64,000 bases of DNA from Acidobacteriota bacterium (GCA_002730525.1 PCAK01000010.1:1-64000), one strand, 5' to 3'. Counted from the stretch's first letter, positions 32,148-45,661 are shown. Translations and numbers: made by a program. Notes: generated by a model from the letters alone, not told the origin.

Positions 32148-32611
32148 ACGACGACGCGGACCTGAAGACACGGGCGCACGAGTTCGTGGCGGCGTTCCTC
32201 ACGGCGATGGCGTTGCCGCTGGAGCCGGTCGTCGAGGAACAGACCGACTGCCTCCGGATCCGGCTGGACGGCGACGGCGGCGACGTGCTGCTGCAGAAAC
32301 GCGGAGCCGCCCTCGACGCGCTGCAGCACGTCCTGAACGCGATCTTCCGCCGCGAGCTGCCCGAGCGGCATCGTGTTGTGGTCGACTACCAGGACTTTAG
32401 GGCGGGCAAGGACGACGAACTGCGGGGGACCGCGCGGGAGCTGGCCGCGCGCGCCAAGGAGACCGGTAGACCGCAGCATCTCGGCCCCTTGAACGCCTAT
32501 GCCCGCCGGATCGTGCATCTGGCGATCGCGGAAGATCCCGACGTCAGCTCCGAGAGCATCGGCGACGCGCTGATGAAGACCGTCGTCATTTCCTGGACGC
32601 CGACGGCCTAG
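32144..32611 (+). CDS. Jag/KhpB-type KH-R3H RNA-binding protein, short form
   Basis: A 155-aa protein with a KH-like domain (about residues 20-75) and a C-terminal R3H domain with NAYARRIVHLAIAEDP. The usual G-x-x-G loop of the KH domain (GKRG) reads QKRG here, and the Jag-N domain of Firmicutes homologues is absent. The start ATG overlaps the yidC stop (ATGA), so the two are translationally coupled. The family is known as an RNA-binding regulator encoded next to yidC; the exact role here is not clear. Confidence 0.85.
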   Translation: MNDDADLKTRAHEFVAAFLTAMALPLEPVVEEQTDCLRIRLDGDGGDVLLQKRGAALDALQHVLNAIFRRELPERHRVVVDYQDFRAGKDDELRGTARELAARAKETGRPQHLGPLNAYARRIVHLAIAEDPDVSSESIGDALMKTVVISWTPTA

Positions 32612-32703
32612 CCGCCAGCGGGATTGCACGGCCGCCCCGCAAGAGTCCGGGTCGGCCTTCAGCTTCCAGTCGTCAGCGCGCGCGCCTCGCGCCTCGCCTA
32701 TCA

Positions 32704-34071
32704 ATGTTTGCCACCGACGACACGATCGTCGCGGTCGCGACCCCACCAGGCCGCGGCGGCCTGGGCGTGGTTCGGCTCAGCGGTCCGGCGGCGCTCGCGA
32801 TCGTCGAGCGGCTGATCGGGGCCGGGCCACTCGAGCCCCGGACGGCGCGGTTGGCCACCATCACCCGCGACGCCGACGACGGTGCGACCGAGCCGATCGA
32901 TCAGGTGCTCGTCACGGCGTTTCCGGCGCCGCGGTCGTACACCGGGGACGACGTCGTGGAGCTGAGCGCGCATGGGAGCCCGGTCATTCTCGAGGGGATT
33001 CTCGAGGCGGCGGTGCGCGGCGGCGCCCGGTTGGCCGAACCGGGCGAGTTCACGCTTCGTGGTTTCCTGAACGGCCGAATCGATCTGGTGCAGGCCGAGG
33101 CCGTCGCCGATCTCGTCGAAGCCGTCACGCCGGCTCAGGCCAGGTTGGCCTACGATCAACTCGACGGGACGCTCAGCACGGCGATCGGCGAGATCGCCGC
33201 CGCGCTGTTCGACCTCATCGCTCGGCTCGAGGCATCGCTCGATTTTCCCGACGAGGGGTATCACTTTATCGAGCGGTCGGAGGCGGCCGACGCGATCGGT
33301 GAGGTGGCCGAGCGAGTCGGAGCGCTGCTTGCGAGCGGTCGGCGCGGCCGGGTGATTCGGGAGGGTCGGCAGGTCGTGATCGTCGGCCGCCCCAACACCG
33401 GGAAATCGAGCATCTTCAACGCGCTGCTCGGGACGGGTCGCGCAATTGTCACCGATCTGCCCGGGACGACGCGCGACTTGGTGACCGAGACGCTCGACAT
33501 CGACGGTGTGCCGGCGCGGCTCATCGACACAGCGGGCGTGCGCGAGGCAGGGGATGCGGTCGAGGCCGAAGGCGTCACCCGCGCGCGCGGCGCGCTGAGC
33601 GTCGCGGATCTCGCCCTCGTGATCTTCGATCGATCGCACCCGTTCGAGCGGGATGACACGGAGCTCCTGGCCGAGACGGCGTCGATGTCCAGGCTGCTCA
33701 TCGTCAACAAGATCGATCGACCGTCGGCCTGGGACGGGGACCCGCTGGCGTCCGCCGACGAAGGGATCGAGATTTCCGCAACCGCGCCGGGCGGCGTCGA
33801 GCCGCTCCGCGAGGCGCTGGCGACGAGGCTGGCCACGGAGGAGCCACGGCGTGAGTCGGCCGCGATCGCCAACGTGCGCCATCTGGAACTGCTCGAACGG
33901 GCGGCGGCGGCGCTGGCGCGGGCCGGGGCAGCGGCGGCGGCGCAGGTGTCGGAGGAGTTCGTGCTGGCCGACCTACAGGAGGCGCGCGTGGCGTTCGAGG
34001 AAGTCACAGGCAAACGTACGACCGACGATCTGCTGCGACGGATCTTCAGCCGGTTCTGCGTCGGCAAGTAG
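32704..34071 (+). CDS. mnmE: tRNA uridine-5-carboxymethylaminomethyl modification GTPase
   Basis: Partner of MnmG in modifying the wobble uridine of several tRNAs (455 aa). The N-terminal folate-binding domain starts [22 protein letters not shown]. The G domain is inserted in the helical part, with [15 protein letters not shown] (G1), GTTRDLV (G2), DTAGVR (G3) and NKID (G4). The C-terminus is the invariant FSRFCVGK with the essential cysteine. It lies upstream of mnmG, with a 250-bp gap that holds a dispersed repeat. Confidence 0.97.
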   Translation: MFATDDTIVAVATPPGRGGLGVVRLSGPAALAIVERLIGAGPLEPRTARLATITRDADDGATEPIDQVLVTAFPAPRSYTGDDVVELSAHGSPVILEGILEAAVRGGARLAEPGEFTLRGFLNGRIDLVQAEAVADLVEAVTPAQARLAYDQLDGTLSTAIGEIAAALFDLIARLEASLDFPDEGYHFIERSEAADAIGEVAERVGALLASGRRGRVIREGRQVVIVGRPNTGKSSIFNALLGTGRAIVTDLPGTTRDLVTETLDIDGVPARLIDTAGVREAGDAVEAEGVTRARGALSVADLALVIFDRSHPFERDDTELLAETASMSRLLIVNKIDRPSAWDGDPLASADEGIEISATAPGGVEPLREALATRLATEEPRRESAAIANVRHLELLERAAAALARAGAAAAAQVSEEFVLADLQEARVAFEEVTGKRTTDDLLRRIFSRFCVGK

Positions 34072-34120
34072 CGCTCAGCGGCAGCACCGCGGGTGATGAG
34101 GCCCGGGTCGCGGCCGGGCT

Positions 34121-34247
34121 CGGGGCGAGGGCGCCGGGCTCAGACAGTCCTCGCACGCCGGCGGCAGCACCGACCAGTCCCCACAAGACAGGAGCAGCCG
34201 GCCGCCGACGCGCTGCGGAACTCGCAGGCACCCTCATCCCCGGCGCC
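34121..34247 (+). repeat. Dispersed intergenic repeat, copy 1 (upstream of mnmG)
   Basis: About 127 bp that match 49576-49703. The left part (CGGGGCGAGGGC through GGCTCAGACA to GGCGGCAG) and the right part (CGACGCGCTGCGGAACTCGC to CCCTCATCCCCGGCGCC) are nearly identical in the two copies. The ~37-bp middle differs. It ends 75 bp before the mnmG start. Confidence 0.75.
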
Positions 34248-34322
34248 CGCCGCGACGACGGGCTCTGCCCGCTGCTGGACGCTTTCTCCTGCCGCCGATC
34301 CTCGGTATCCTGCCTCTTCGTC

Positions 34323-36173
34323 ATGCTCTCCTACGACCTCATCGTCATCGGTGCCGGCCATGCCGGGTGCGAGGCGGCGCGGGCGGCGGCGCGCCTGGGG
34401 CGCCGCGTCGGCCTGTGCACGTTGTCGCGCGAGACCGTGGCGACGATGCCGTGCAACCCGGCGATCGGCGGCACCGCGAAGGGACACCTCGTTCGCGAGA
34501 TCGACGCACTCGGCGGACTGATGGGCGAGGCGATCGACGCGACCGGCATCCAGTTCAAGCTGCTCAACCGGAGCCGAGGCCCGGCCGTCTGGTCGCCGCG
34601 CGCGCAGGCCGACAAGCGCCGCTACGCAGCCTGGGTGGGAGCGGCGCTCGACCGTGAGCCCGGCGTCGACTGGATTGTGGGCACCGCCGTCGAGATCATT
34701 GTGACGGGTGGAGCCGTGCGTGCCCTCAGGATGGACGATGGGCAGGTTCTCGACTGCCGAGCTCTGATCGTCACGACCGGCACCTTCTTGAATGGGCTGA
34801 TCCACATCGGTCCGGAGCAACGACCGGCGGGCCGGTACGGCGAGCCTCCCTCGACGGCCCTGGCCGAATCGCTGAAGCGGTTCGGGTTCCGGTGGGGCCG
34901 GCTGAAGACCGGCACACCACCGCGGATCGCGCGCGGCACGATCGACTGGAGCCGGCTCGAGGTCGCACGCGGCGACGAACATCCGCTGCCTTTCTCGTTC
35001 ATGACCGATCGGATCGCGCGACCGCAGATCGACTGCCATCTGACCCACACCAACGCTCGCATCCACGACCTCGTGCGCGAGCATCTCGGCGACTCACCGC
35101 TGTTCAACGGCCAGATTCAGGGGATCGGGCCGCGGTATTGCCCATCACTCGAAGACAAGATCGTCCGGTTCCCCGATCGCGAACGCCATCAGGTTTTCCT
35201 CGAGCTGGAAGGTGTCGACGTCGAGGAGATCTACGTGAACGGGTTGTCGATGAGCCTGCCGCGCGAGGCCCAGACGGCGATCGTCCGGAGCTTGCCCGGG
35301 TTCGACCAGGCGACCGTCCTCAGGCCCGGCTATGCGGTCGAGTACGACTTCATCCAGCCGACCGAGTTGAGAGCGACGCTCGAGACGAAGCGCGTCGCGG
35401 GTCTTTACCTGGCGGGGCAGGTCAACGGGACGTCGGGTTACGAGGAAGCCGCGGGCCAGGGGCTCGTGGCCGGGATTAACGCCGCGCGGGCGTTGAGTGA
35501 TGCCGCGTCGCTCGAGCTCGGACGCGACGAGGCATACCTCGGCGTGATGATCGACGACCTGACGACGCAGGGCTGTCTCGAGCCGTACCGCATCTTCACC
35601 TCGCGCGCCGAGCACCGGCTTCTGCTGCGAATCGACAACGCCGACTTGCGACTGACGCCGCGCGGCCGCGAGGTCGGCCTGGTCAGTGACGAGCGGTGGC
35701 GAGGGTTCGCGGAGCGGCGCGATCGCTTCCACCGAAATCTCGCGACGTTGCGACGGACGACTGTGACACTCGACGATGGCGTGCGTCAGCGCGCGGCGCA
35801 GGCGCTGCGGCGGCCGACGCTAAGACTGGAAACCCTGCTTGGCCCACAGCTCAATCTGGATATCGAAGAAACAGCGAAACTCATAGACTTGGCGAGTGCA
35901 GAAACTGAGTTCAAGTACGAGGGCTACTTGAAGCGTCAGATTGCCACCGTCGAGCGTGAGCGCCGGCAGGCTGATTTCACGATTCCGTTCTCCTTCGACT
36001 ACGCCGGCATCCCTGGGCTGTCGAGGGAGGTCGTCGAGCGATTGACGACGACCCGTCCTGACACGCTCGGCCAGGCGCGGCGGATCCCCGGGATTACTCC
36101 CGCCGCGATCGCCATCCTTGGCGTAAGACTGTTCGGCCGGCCCGGAAATCCTCGCGACCGAAGCGCGATATGA
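34323..36173 (+). CDS. mnmG: tRNA uridine-5-carboxymethylaminomethyl modification enzyme
   Basis: FAD-dependent partner of MnmE (616 aa, normal). The N-terminal dinucleotide-binding motif is [19 protein letters not shown], followed by [25 protein letters not shown], the GidA signature. Further motifs are [12 protein letters not shown], GLKxGTPPR-like [10 protein letters not shown], and [24 protein letters not shown]. The C-terminal helical domain that contacts MnmE is complete. rsmG follows 12 bp later, as in many bacteria. Confidence 0.97.
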   Translation: MLSYDLIVIGAGHAGCEAARAAARLGRRVGLCTLSRETVATMPCNPAIGGTAKGHLVREIDALGGLMGEAIDATGIQFKLLNRSRGPAVWSPRAQADKRRYAAWVGAALDREPGVDWIVGTAVEIIVTGGAVRALRMDDGQVLDCRALIVTTGTFLNGLIHIGPEQRPAGRYGEPPSTALAESLKRFGFRWGRLKTGTPPRIARGTIDWSRLEVARGDEHPLPFSFMTDRIARPQIDCHLTHTNARIHDLVREHLGDSPLFNGQIQGIGPRYCPSLEDKIVRFPDRERHQVFLELEGVDVEEIYVNGLSMSLPREAQTAIVRSLPGFDQATVLRPGYAVEYDFIQPTELRATLETKRVAGLYLAGQVNGTSGYEEAAGQGLVAGINAARALSDAASLELGRDEAYLGVMIDDLTTQGCLEPYRIFTSRAEHRLLLRIDNADLRLTPRGREVGLVSDERWRGFAERRDRFHRNLATLRRTTVTLDDGVRQRAAQALRRPTLRLETLLGPQLNLDIEETAKLIDLASAETEFKYEGYLKRQIATVERERRQADFTIPFSFDYAGIPGLSREVVERLTTTRPDTLGQARRIPGITPAAIAILGVRLFGRPGNPRDRSAI

Positions 36174-36185
36174 TCGCTGGCGGTC

Positions 36186-36851
36186 ATGGGCGTGCTGAGT
36201 ACGCAGGCAAGGCTCCTACGCTTAGCGACTCGGGCCGGGCTCCGGCTGTCGCCTGAGCTCGCCGAAAAGCTCAGAGCATATTTCGAGCTACTCGTCCGCT
36301 GGAACGCCAGGATTAACCTGACTTCGCTCGGCGACCGGGACTCGGCGATCGACCGGATGCTGGTCGAGCCGCTCGTTGCCGCACAGCGGATTCCTGACAA
36401 GAAGCTGAATCTCCTCGATATCGGGTCTGGCGGGGGTTCGCCCTCCATCCCGCTGAGTCTGGCCCGGCCGAACGTCAGCCTGACGATGGTCGAATCGAAG
36501 ACTCGGAAGGCCGCGTTTCTCCGCGAGGCGGTCAGAACCCTCGAGCTTGGCGGAGCGGCCGTGGAGACCGTTCGCTACGAGGAGTTGCTGCTCCGCCCGG
36601 AGATGCATGAGGCGATGGAGCTCGTCACCGTCAGGGCAGTCAGGGTCGACAGGTCGCTGCTTGACAGGCTCCAGGCCTTCGTCGCCCCTAGTGGCCAGAT
36701 CTTCCTCTTTCGCGGCCCGAGTGGGCCCGACGTTCCACCGTCGGTCAGGCCGCCGCTGTCCTGGCGAGAAACAGTGCCGCTCGTCGCGTCGCTGAGGAGC
36801 CGTCTCGTAGTCCTCGAGAAGGTGGCGATCAGCCGGAAGAGAGTTCGCTAG
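36186..36851 (+). CDS. rsmG: 16S rRNA (guanine(527)-N7)-methyltransferase
   Basis: SAM-dependent methyltransferase acting on G527 of 16S rRNA (221 aa). The N-terminus has ELLVRWNARINLTSLGDR, typical of RsmG, followed by the SAM-binding LLDIGSGGGSPSIPLSLARP and the acidic strand MVESKTRKAAFLRE. Its position between mnmG and parA is the classic origin-proximal arrangement. A likely parS site lies just after its stop. Confidence 0.94.
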   Translation: MGVLSTQARLLRLATRAGLRLSPELAEKLRAYFELLVRWNARINLTSLGDRDSAIDRMLVEPLVAAQRIPDKKLNLLDIGSGGGSPSIPLSLARPNVSLTMVESKTRKAAFLREAVRTLELGGAAVETVRYEELLLRPEMHEAMELVTVRAVRVDRSLLDRLQAFVAPSGQIFLFRGPSGPDVPPSVRPPLSWRETVPLVASLRSRLVVLEKVAISRKRVR

Positions 36852-36905
36852 GGGCCTATTCGCTCTAGCCGCAAGAACCGATCGCGAACATACCGAGCCA
36901 ACCCC

Positions 36906-36921
36906 TGTTTCACGTGAAACA
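36906..36921. promoter_or_regulatory. parS centromere site
   Basis: TGTTTCACGTGAAACA at 36906-36921 is a perfect 16-bp palindrome identical to the widely conserved parS consensus bound by ParB. It sits between rsmG and parA, a usual place near the origin. ParB (37810-38655) would load here and spread, and ParA would segregate the origin region. Confidence 0.95.
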
Positions 36922-37016
36922 GTGTGGAGACGCTCAAAACGGCTTGACCGACTGCTTCCCTCCGAGTATTCTTCGACAGGAAGGTTCATATTTAGGTTAA
37001 TCGACCAATATATACG

Positions 37017-37817
37017 ATGAGTGCTCGTATTGTCACCGTCGCCAATCAGAAGGGTGGCGTCGGCAAGACCACGACCGCGATCAATCTGGCGGCCTCGCTC
37101 GCGCTCGCCGATCGACGGGTGCTGGCGATCGACATCGATCCGCAGGCGAACCTGACGAGCGGGCTCGGCCTGAAAGGGGAGGCTGCGCCGTCGGGAACGA
37201 TCTACCAGGCGCTGACCGCCGCAACGATCCCCGACTTCGCGCAGTACGTGATCGGGACGCAGGTGAGTGGACTGTCACTGGTGCCGGCAGACCGTCACCT
37301 GACCGGCGCCGAGCTCGAGATGGTCTCGCTCGATCATCGCGAGACACGGCTGCGGGAACTTTTGCGCCAACTCGTCGGAGACTACGACTACATCTTCATC
37401 GACACACCGCCGTCGCTCGGCTTGCTGACACTGAATGGTCTTGTGGCCGCCGACACCGTACTGATCCCTCTGCATAGCGAGTACTTCGCTCTCGAAGGCT
37501 TGGCCGATCTCGTCGCGACCCTCCAGCGTGTCCGCGCGACGCTGAATCCCGATCTGGATATCGAAGGCGTGCTGCTGACGATGCACGACGGACGCACGAA
37601 CCTGTCGCAACAGGTGTCGCGTGACATTCGGGACTTCTTCAAGGACAAGGTGTTCGAGACGGTCGTGCCCCGGAACGTACGCCTGGGCGAGGCGCCGAGC
37701 CACGGGCTGCCGGCGATCCTCTACGACGTGAAGTCACGGGGCGCCGAGGCCTACGTGGCGCTGGCAAAGGAGATCCTCGGCAGGGATTCGGTGGCATCGA
37801 GGAGCACGCATGGCTGA
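37017..37817 (+). CDS. parA: Chromosome-partitioning ATPase ParA/Soj
   Basis: Deviant Walker ATPase that moves ParB-parS complexes over the nucleoid (266 aa). It starts ARIVTVANQKGGVGKTTTAINLAASLA, with the signature lysine of KGGVGKTT. The A' motif DIDPQANLTSGL and Walker B FIDTPPSLGLLTLN follow. The C-terminus has TVVPRNVRLGEAPSHGLPAILYD, as in Soj proteins. It overlaps parB by 8 bp, so the pair is co-translated. Confidence 0.96.
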   Translation: MSARIVTVANQKGGVGKTTTAINLAASLALADRRVLAIDIDPQANLTSGLGLKGEAAPSGTIYQALTAATIPDFAQYVIGTQVSGLSLVPADRHLTGAELEMVSLDHRETRLRELLRQLVGDYDYIFIDTPPSLGLLTLNGLVAADTVLIPLHSEYFALEGLADLVATLQRVRATLNPDLDIEGVLLTMHDGRTNLSQQVSRDIRDFFKDKVFETVVPRNVRLGEAPSHGLPAILYDVKSRGAEAYVALAKEILGRDSVASRSTHG

Positions 37818-38655
37818 GAAACGTCCGGCACTCGGTCGCGGCCTGAGCGCGTTGATTCCCGACGCGGCGCCGGCGCCCGCCGCCCCCTTGACCGAGGTCG
37901 ACATCGACCGCCTGGCTCCGAACCGGGAGCAACCGCGCCGCGACGTCGACGCCGCGAATCTCGATGAGCTGGCGCAGTCGATCCGCGCGAATGGAGTCAT
38001 TCAGCCGCTCGTGGTGCGTCAGACCGAGCGTGGCTACGAGATCGTGGCGGGTGAACGGCGGTGGCGCGCGGCCCAGCGCGCGGGGCTGCTCCGCGTGCCG
38101 ATCGTCGTTCGAGACGTCACGAACGATCAGTTGCTCCCGCTCGCGCTCATCGAGAATCTGCAGCGCGAGGACCTGAACCCGATCGAAGAAGCAGTGGCGT
38201 ATCAGCGGCTCGTCGAGCACCACGACCTCACCCACGACGCGATCGCCATCGCGGTCGGCAAGGACCGGTCGACCGTCGCCAACGCGTTGCGTTTGCTGAA
38301 GTTACCCGAGGAGGTCAAGGCCGAGTTGGCGGCCGGGGGGCTGACTGTCGGCCACGCCCGCGCGCTGCTGGCCGCAGGGGACGAGGCCGCCCAGCGCCGT
38401 GCCGCGCGCGAGGTGATGAAGCGCCGCTTGTCGGTACGCGAGACCGAGGCGTTCATCCGGAAGCTGACCGCGCCGGTGCCGAAGACCGAAGCGGCGGCAC
38501 CCGACGTGCACGTGCGCGCCGCCGAGGAACGGCTGCACCTGGCACTCGGTACGCGCGTGCGGATCGTGCGGAAGCGGAAGGGGGGCCGGATCGAGATCGA
38601 CTTCGGCTCCGAAGAAGAGCTACAACGGATCTACGAGCAGCTGTCGAATCAGTGA
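37810..38655 (+). CDS. parB: Chromosome-partitioning protein ParB/Spo0J
   Basis: parS-binding CTPase (281 aa). It begins MAEKRPALGRGLSALIP, the ParA-interacting start. The CTP-binding domain has EIVAGERRWRAAQRAG and ENLQREDLNPIEEAVAYQRL. The helix-turn-helix region reads TVANALRLLKLPEEV...LTVGHARALL, followed by a C-terminal dimerisation domain. It lies ~890 bp from the perfect parS and directly precedes selD (52 bp gap). Confidence 0.96.
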   Translation: MAEKRPALGRGLSALIPDAAPAPAAPLTEVDIDRLAPNREQPRRDVDAANLDELAQSIRANGVIQPLVVRQTERGYEIVAGERRWRAAQRAGLLRVPIVVRDVTNDQLLPLALIENLQREDLNPIEEAVAYQRLVEHHDLTHDAIAIAVGKDRSTVANALRLLKLPEEVKAELAAGGLTVGHARALLAAGDEAAQRRAAREVMKRRLSVRETEAFIRKLTAPVPKTEAAAPDVHVRAAEERLHLALGTRVRIVRKRKGGRIEIDFGSEEELQRIYEQLSNQ

Positions 38656-38707
38656 TGCCCGCGGCGCGAGATCGCGAGATCGTGACCTCCTGTCGACGAG
38701 ACGAATC

Positions 38708-39763
38708 ATGCGCTGGACGAAACGACGACTGACCGATTACTCCGCGTGCGCTGGCTGAGCGAGCAAGCTCGCCGCGGGCGAGCTCGCTCAGGTGCTGAGC
38801 GATCTGTCGCCGCCGCCTGATGACCGCGTGCTGGTCGACTACCGCACGTCGGACGATGCCGGTGTGTACCGCTGGGACGACAGCTCGGCGCTCGTCCAGA
38901 CCGTCGATTTCTTCACCCCGATCGTCGACGACCCGTTCGCGTACGGCCAGATAGCCGCGGCGAATTCCCTGAGCGACGTGTACGCCATGGGCGGGGTGCC
39001 GCTCACCGCGCTGGCCGTCGCCGGTTTCCCCATCGACGAACTCGAACCCGGCGTGATCCAGTCGATCTTCAAGGGCGGGCTCAGCAAGCTGCGCGAGGCC
39101 GGAGTGGCGCTGCTGGGCGGCCACACCGTCAAGGACGCCGAGATCAAGTTCGGGTACTCGGTCACGGGTCGCATCGATCCCGACCGCGTGCTGTCGAATG
39201 CCGGACTCCAGGCGGGCGATGCATTGCTGTTGACCAAGCCGATCGGCACCGGCATCGTGGCCACCGCCATCAAGAGGGCGCGCGCGCCCGAGGCCGTGGC
39301 CGCCAACGCGATCGGGTCGATGGCGACGTTGAATCGGGCGCCAGCCGATGCGCTGCGCGCCCTGCCGGCCGGAGAGGTGCACGCCTGCACTGACATCACC
39401 GGGTTCGGGCTGGTGGGCCACGTCTGCGAGATGGCCTCGGCCTCCGGTGTCGGCGTGCGCATCGATTCGGCGACGGTCCCCCTCCTCGAGGGCGCGACCG
39501 CGCTGGTGGGCCGGCACCAGACCGCCGGAGGCGATACCAACGCCCAGCACTTCGGAGAACGCACCGAGATCGCCGGGAACGTGAGCACCGATCTGGTCGC
39601 CCTGCTGCACGATCCCCAGACCTCGGGGGGACTCCTGGTTGCCGTGGCCGCCACCGCCCTCGACCGCGCCGTCGCGGCGCTGGCCGAGGCCGGCGTCAAC
39701 GGCGTGACGATCGGCGAGGCCGTTCCCGTGCAGGATGCGAGCGCGCTCGTGTCCATCACCTGA
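38708..39763 (+). CDS. selD: Selenide, water dikinase, a selenoprotein (Sec at TGA 38756-38758)
   Basis: Makes selenophosphate, the selenium donor for Sec-tRNA, from ATP and selenide (351 aa with Sec). A frame starting downstream at GTG 38792 lacks the active site. Reading from ATG 38708 through an in-frame TGA gives RRLTDYSACAG-U-ASKLAAGEL. This matches E. coli SelD (RLTQYSHGAGCGCK) so exactly that Sec17 falls on catalytic Cys17 and Lys20 on Lys20. The rest is typical: VQTVDFFTPIVDDPFAYGQIAAANSLSDVYAMGG, GGHTVKDAEIKFGYSVTG, and the CTDITGFGLVGH segment. Sec-containing SelD is known in other bacteria. It lies 52 bp after parB. A stem-loop of SECIS type follows the TGA. Confidence 0.95.
38757..38789 (+). 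promoter_or_regulatory. Candidate bacterial SECIS hairpin of selD
   Basis: Starting inside the TGA, GAGCGA (38757-38762) pairs with TCGCTC (38784-38789). After a 4-nt bulge (GCAA), GCTCGCC (38767-38773) pairs with GGCGAGC (38777-38783), leaving a GCG loop that begins with G. The loop lies 15 nt after the TGA. Position, strength and loop guanine fit known bacterial SECIS elements, at the short end of the usual spacing. Confidence 0.75.
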
Positions 39764-39965
39764 GCGTCCACCCCCCATCCGATTCTCCGGGGAGCGTTGA
39801 TTGTCGAGCCGAGGCCGACCGTCATCGGACCCCCGGACGCCGAAAAACAGCGGAATTACGGCCTGATCGCTCTTGCCGGGGCGCGGTGCAGATGATAAAA
39901 TCTCCGCTTTGTACGGGCGCTCGAATCCGCTTCGGATCGTGGCGCGTCGGACGAGGAACTGGCGA

Positions 39966-40397
39966 GTGATTCCTGACCTTTCGGTCGTCTGGGTAATCGG
40001 GCTGGTACTGCTGCTGGCGTGGTCGCTCAATCGCCTGCTGATCGTGCCGCTCACCCAGGTGATGGAGCAGCGCGAGCGGGCCATCGGGTCGGCGCGGGAA
40101 CTGGCCGAGTCGGCCGCCGCGCGAGCCGCGGAGGCCACGACCGAGTTCGAGACGAAGACGGCGGCGGCCCGCGCCGAGATCTACCGCCAGATGGACGAGA
40201 GCCGCCGTGAGCTACTGGATCGCCGCACCGAGATTCTCGACGAGACGTGCCGCGACGCCGAGTCGAACCTCGCGGATGCGACCGAACGCCTGAAGCAACA
40301 GACCGTCGATGCCCGCGCCCAGCTCGAGCGCGACGCCGAGGCCCTGGGCACGGCGGCGGCCGAGCGCGTGCTGGACCGAAAGATTTCGTCGAATTGA
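39966..40397 (+). CDS. ATP synthase F0 subunit b' (first b-type subunit)
   Basis: A 143-aa peripheral-stalk subunit with one N-terminal membrane helix (about residues 5-25, LSVVWVIGLVLLLAWSLNRLLIVPL) and a long charged coiled coil to the end. The GTG at 39966 follows a GAGGA ribosome-binding site and puts the helix at the N-terminus. The frame is open upstream without family-like sequence. Its stop overlaps the next b-type gene (TGATG). Two b-type subunits in tandem suggest a b/b' heterodimer stalk. Confidence 0.85.
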   Translation: MIPDLSVVWVIGLVLLLAWSLNRLLIVPLTQVMEQRERAIGSARELAESAAARAAEATTEFETKTAAARAEIYRQMDESRRELLDRRTEILDETCRDAESNLADATERLKQQTVDARAQLERDAEALGTAAAERVLDRKISSN

Positions 40398-41161
40398 TGC
40401 TCGGTGCGCCTGACGCACGGCGCCACGCGCCGCCGCTCGAACGTCCGCCGAACGGGAGATCGTTGACCGCAAGCCGCCCCTCACCTGCCGTCCGACCCAC
40501 TCGCTGCCCCGATCGGTCGAGTTCCTGGGCGGCGTGCGTCCTGCTCCTCTGGCTCGGCCTGTTCGGCTGGCTGCCGGTCCCCGTGTCGAACTCCGGGATC
40601 GTCGCGACCGTGTCGGCGTCGCAGCCCTCGCCTGCCGAGATGGAGGTCGGCGAGGTGGACGAGCACGCCGAGGAGGAAGAGCACGCGTCGATCTGGGAGA
40701 CCGTGGCGCGGCTGACCAACTTCGCCATCCTGGTCGGGACCTTGTTCTACCTGCTGCGCGGCCCGGTCGCGGTCTATCTGCGCAACCGGGGTAATCAGGT
40801 GCGACAGGAACTCGCGCAGGCCAGAGTGACCAGCGCCGAGGCAGCCCGGCAACTCGAGGCGATCGAGGAACAGCTTCGGGCCCTGCCCGACGAGCTGGCC
40901 GCGCTGGCCGTTCGTGGAAAGGACGAGATGGTCGCCGAGGAAGCGCGCTTGAAGGAATCGACCGAAGCCGCCCGGCAGCGATTGGTGGAGCAGAGCCAGC
41001 GCGAACTCGATCTCCACCTACGGATCGCCAAGCGCGACCTGACGCAGCATGCGGCGGCGCTGGCGACGCAGGTCGCTGCGCAGCAGATCAAGGATCACTT
41101 GACGGAGGCCGACCAGCTACGGCTGGTCGATCGCTACGTCGATCAGGTACAGCCGAATTGA
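40397..41161 (+). CDS. atpF: ATP synthase F0 subunit b with N-terminal extension
   Basis: A b-type stalk subunit (254 aa from ATG 40397). The b-subunit part begins at IWETVARLTNFAILVGTLFYLLRGPVAVYLRNRG, the membrane anchor (about residues 98-120), followed by a coiled coil. Ahead of it is an extra hydrophobic stretch, SSWAACVLLLWLGLFGWLP, then an acidic EVGEVDEHAEEEEH linker. This looks like a signal peptide or a second membrane helix. A TTG at 40463, just after GGGAGA, is an alternative start that would shorten the polar start. Similar extensions occur in some deltaproteobacterial b subunits. It lies 7 bp before atpH. Confidence 0.85.
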   Translation: MLGAPDARRHAPPLERPPNGRSLTASRPSPAVRPTRCPDRSSSWAACVLLLWLGLFGWLPVPVSNSGIVATVSASQPSPAEMEVGEVDEHAEEEEHASIWETVARLTNFAILVGTLFYLLRGPVAVYLRNRGNQVRQELAQARVTSAEAARQLEAIEEQLRALPDELAALAVRGKDEMVAEEARLKESTEAARQRLVEQSQRELDLHLRIAKRDLTQHAAALATQVAAQQIKDHLTEADQLRLVDRYVDQVQPN

Positions 41162-41168
41162 GTTCACG

Positions 41169-41722
41169 ATGAGCGATAGAGCCGTCGCCGGACGCTACGC
41201 ACGCGCGCTGTTCGATGTCGTTGCCGCCGAGCCCGACGGCGATCCGATGGCCGCGCAGCGCGATCTGGAGGGCTTCGCGGCGCTGCTGGAAGCGCATCCG
41301 GCGCTGTACCAGGTGCTGGCGAACCCGGCCGTCCCCGCGGCGCGCAAGCAGGCGGCGGTCGCCGCAGTGCTGGCGGCGGCCTCGAGGGTTGCGCGTCCTG
41401 TCGCGCGGCTCCTGGACCTGCTGGCCGCCCGCGACCGGATCCCGCTGACCCTCGAGGTTCTCGCGGCGTTCCGCGCCCGCGTCCAGGAGCGGCTGCAGAT
41501 CGTCCACGCCGAGGTCACGACGGCGGTCACGCTGACCGCCGACCGGCGCGACGCGGTGGCGCGGAGGCTGGGCGAGGCGACCGGGAAGCAAGTGTCGATC
41601 GACGCCCGCGTCGATCCGTCGATCATCGGCGGCGTCGTGGCGAAGATCGGCAGCACCGTGTACGACGGCAGCGTTGCGCGCCAGCTCGAGCGGCTGCGTG
41701 AGCAACTGGAGAGTGGAGCCTG

Positions 41723-41723
<1 letters not shown>
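41169..41723 (+). CDS. atpH: ATP synthase F1 subunit delta
   Basis: A 184-aa subunit that links the top of F1 to the b stalk. It starts [19 protein letters not shown], the delta/OSCP signature, and the C-terminal part has the conserved [34 protein letters not shown]. It overlaps the atpA start by one base, which couples their translation. Confidence 0.94.
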
Positions 41724-43252
<1,529 letters not shown>

Positions 43253-43255
43253 TCG

Positions 43256-45639
<2,384 letters not shown>

Positions 45640-45661
45640 CGGCGCCCGCAGACCGAAACCC

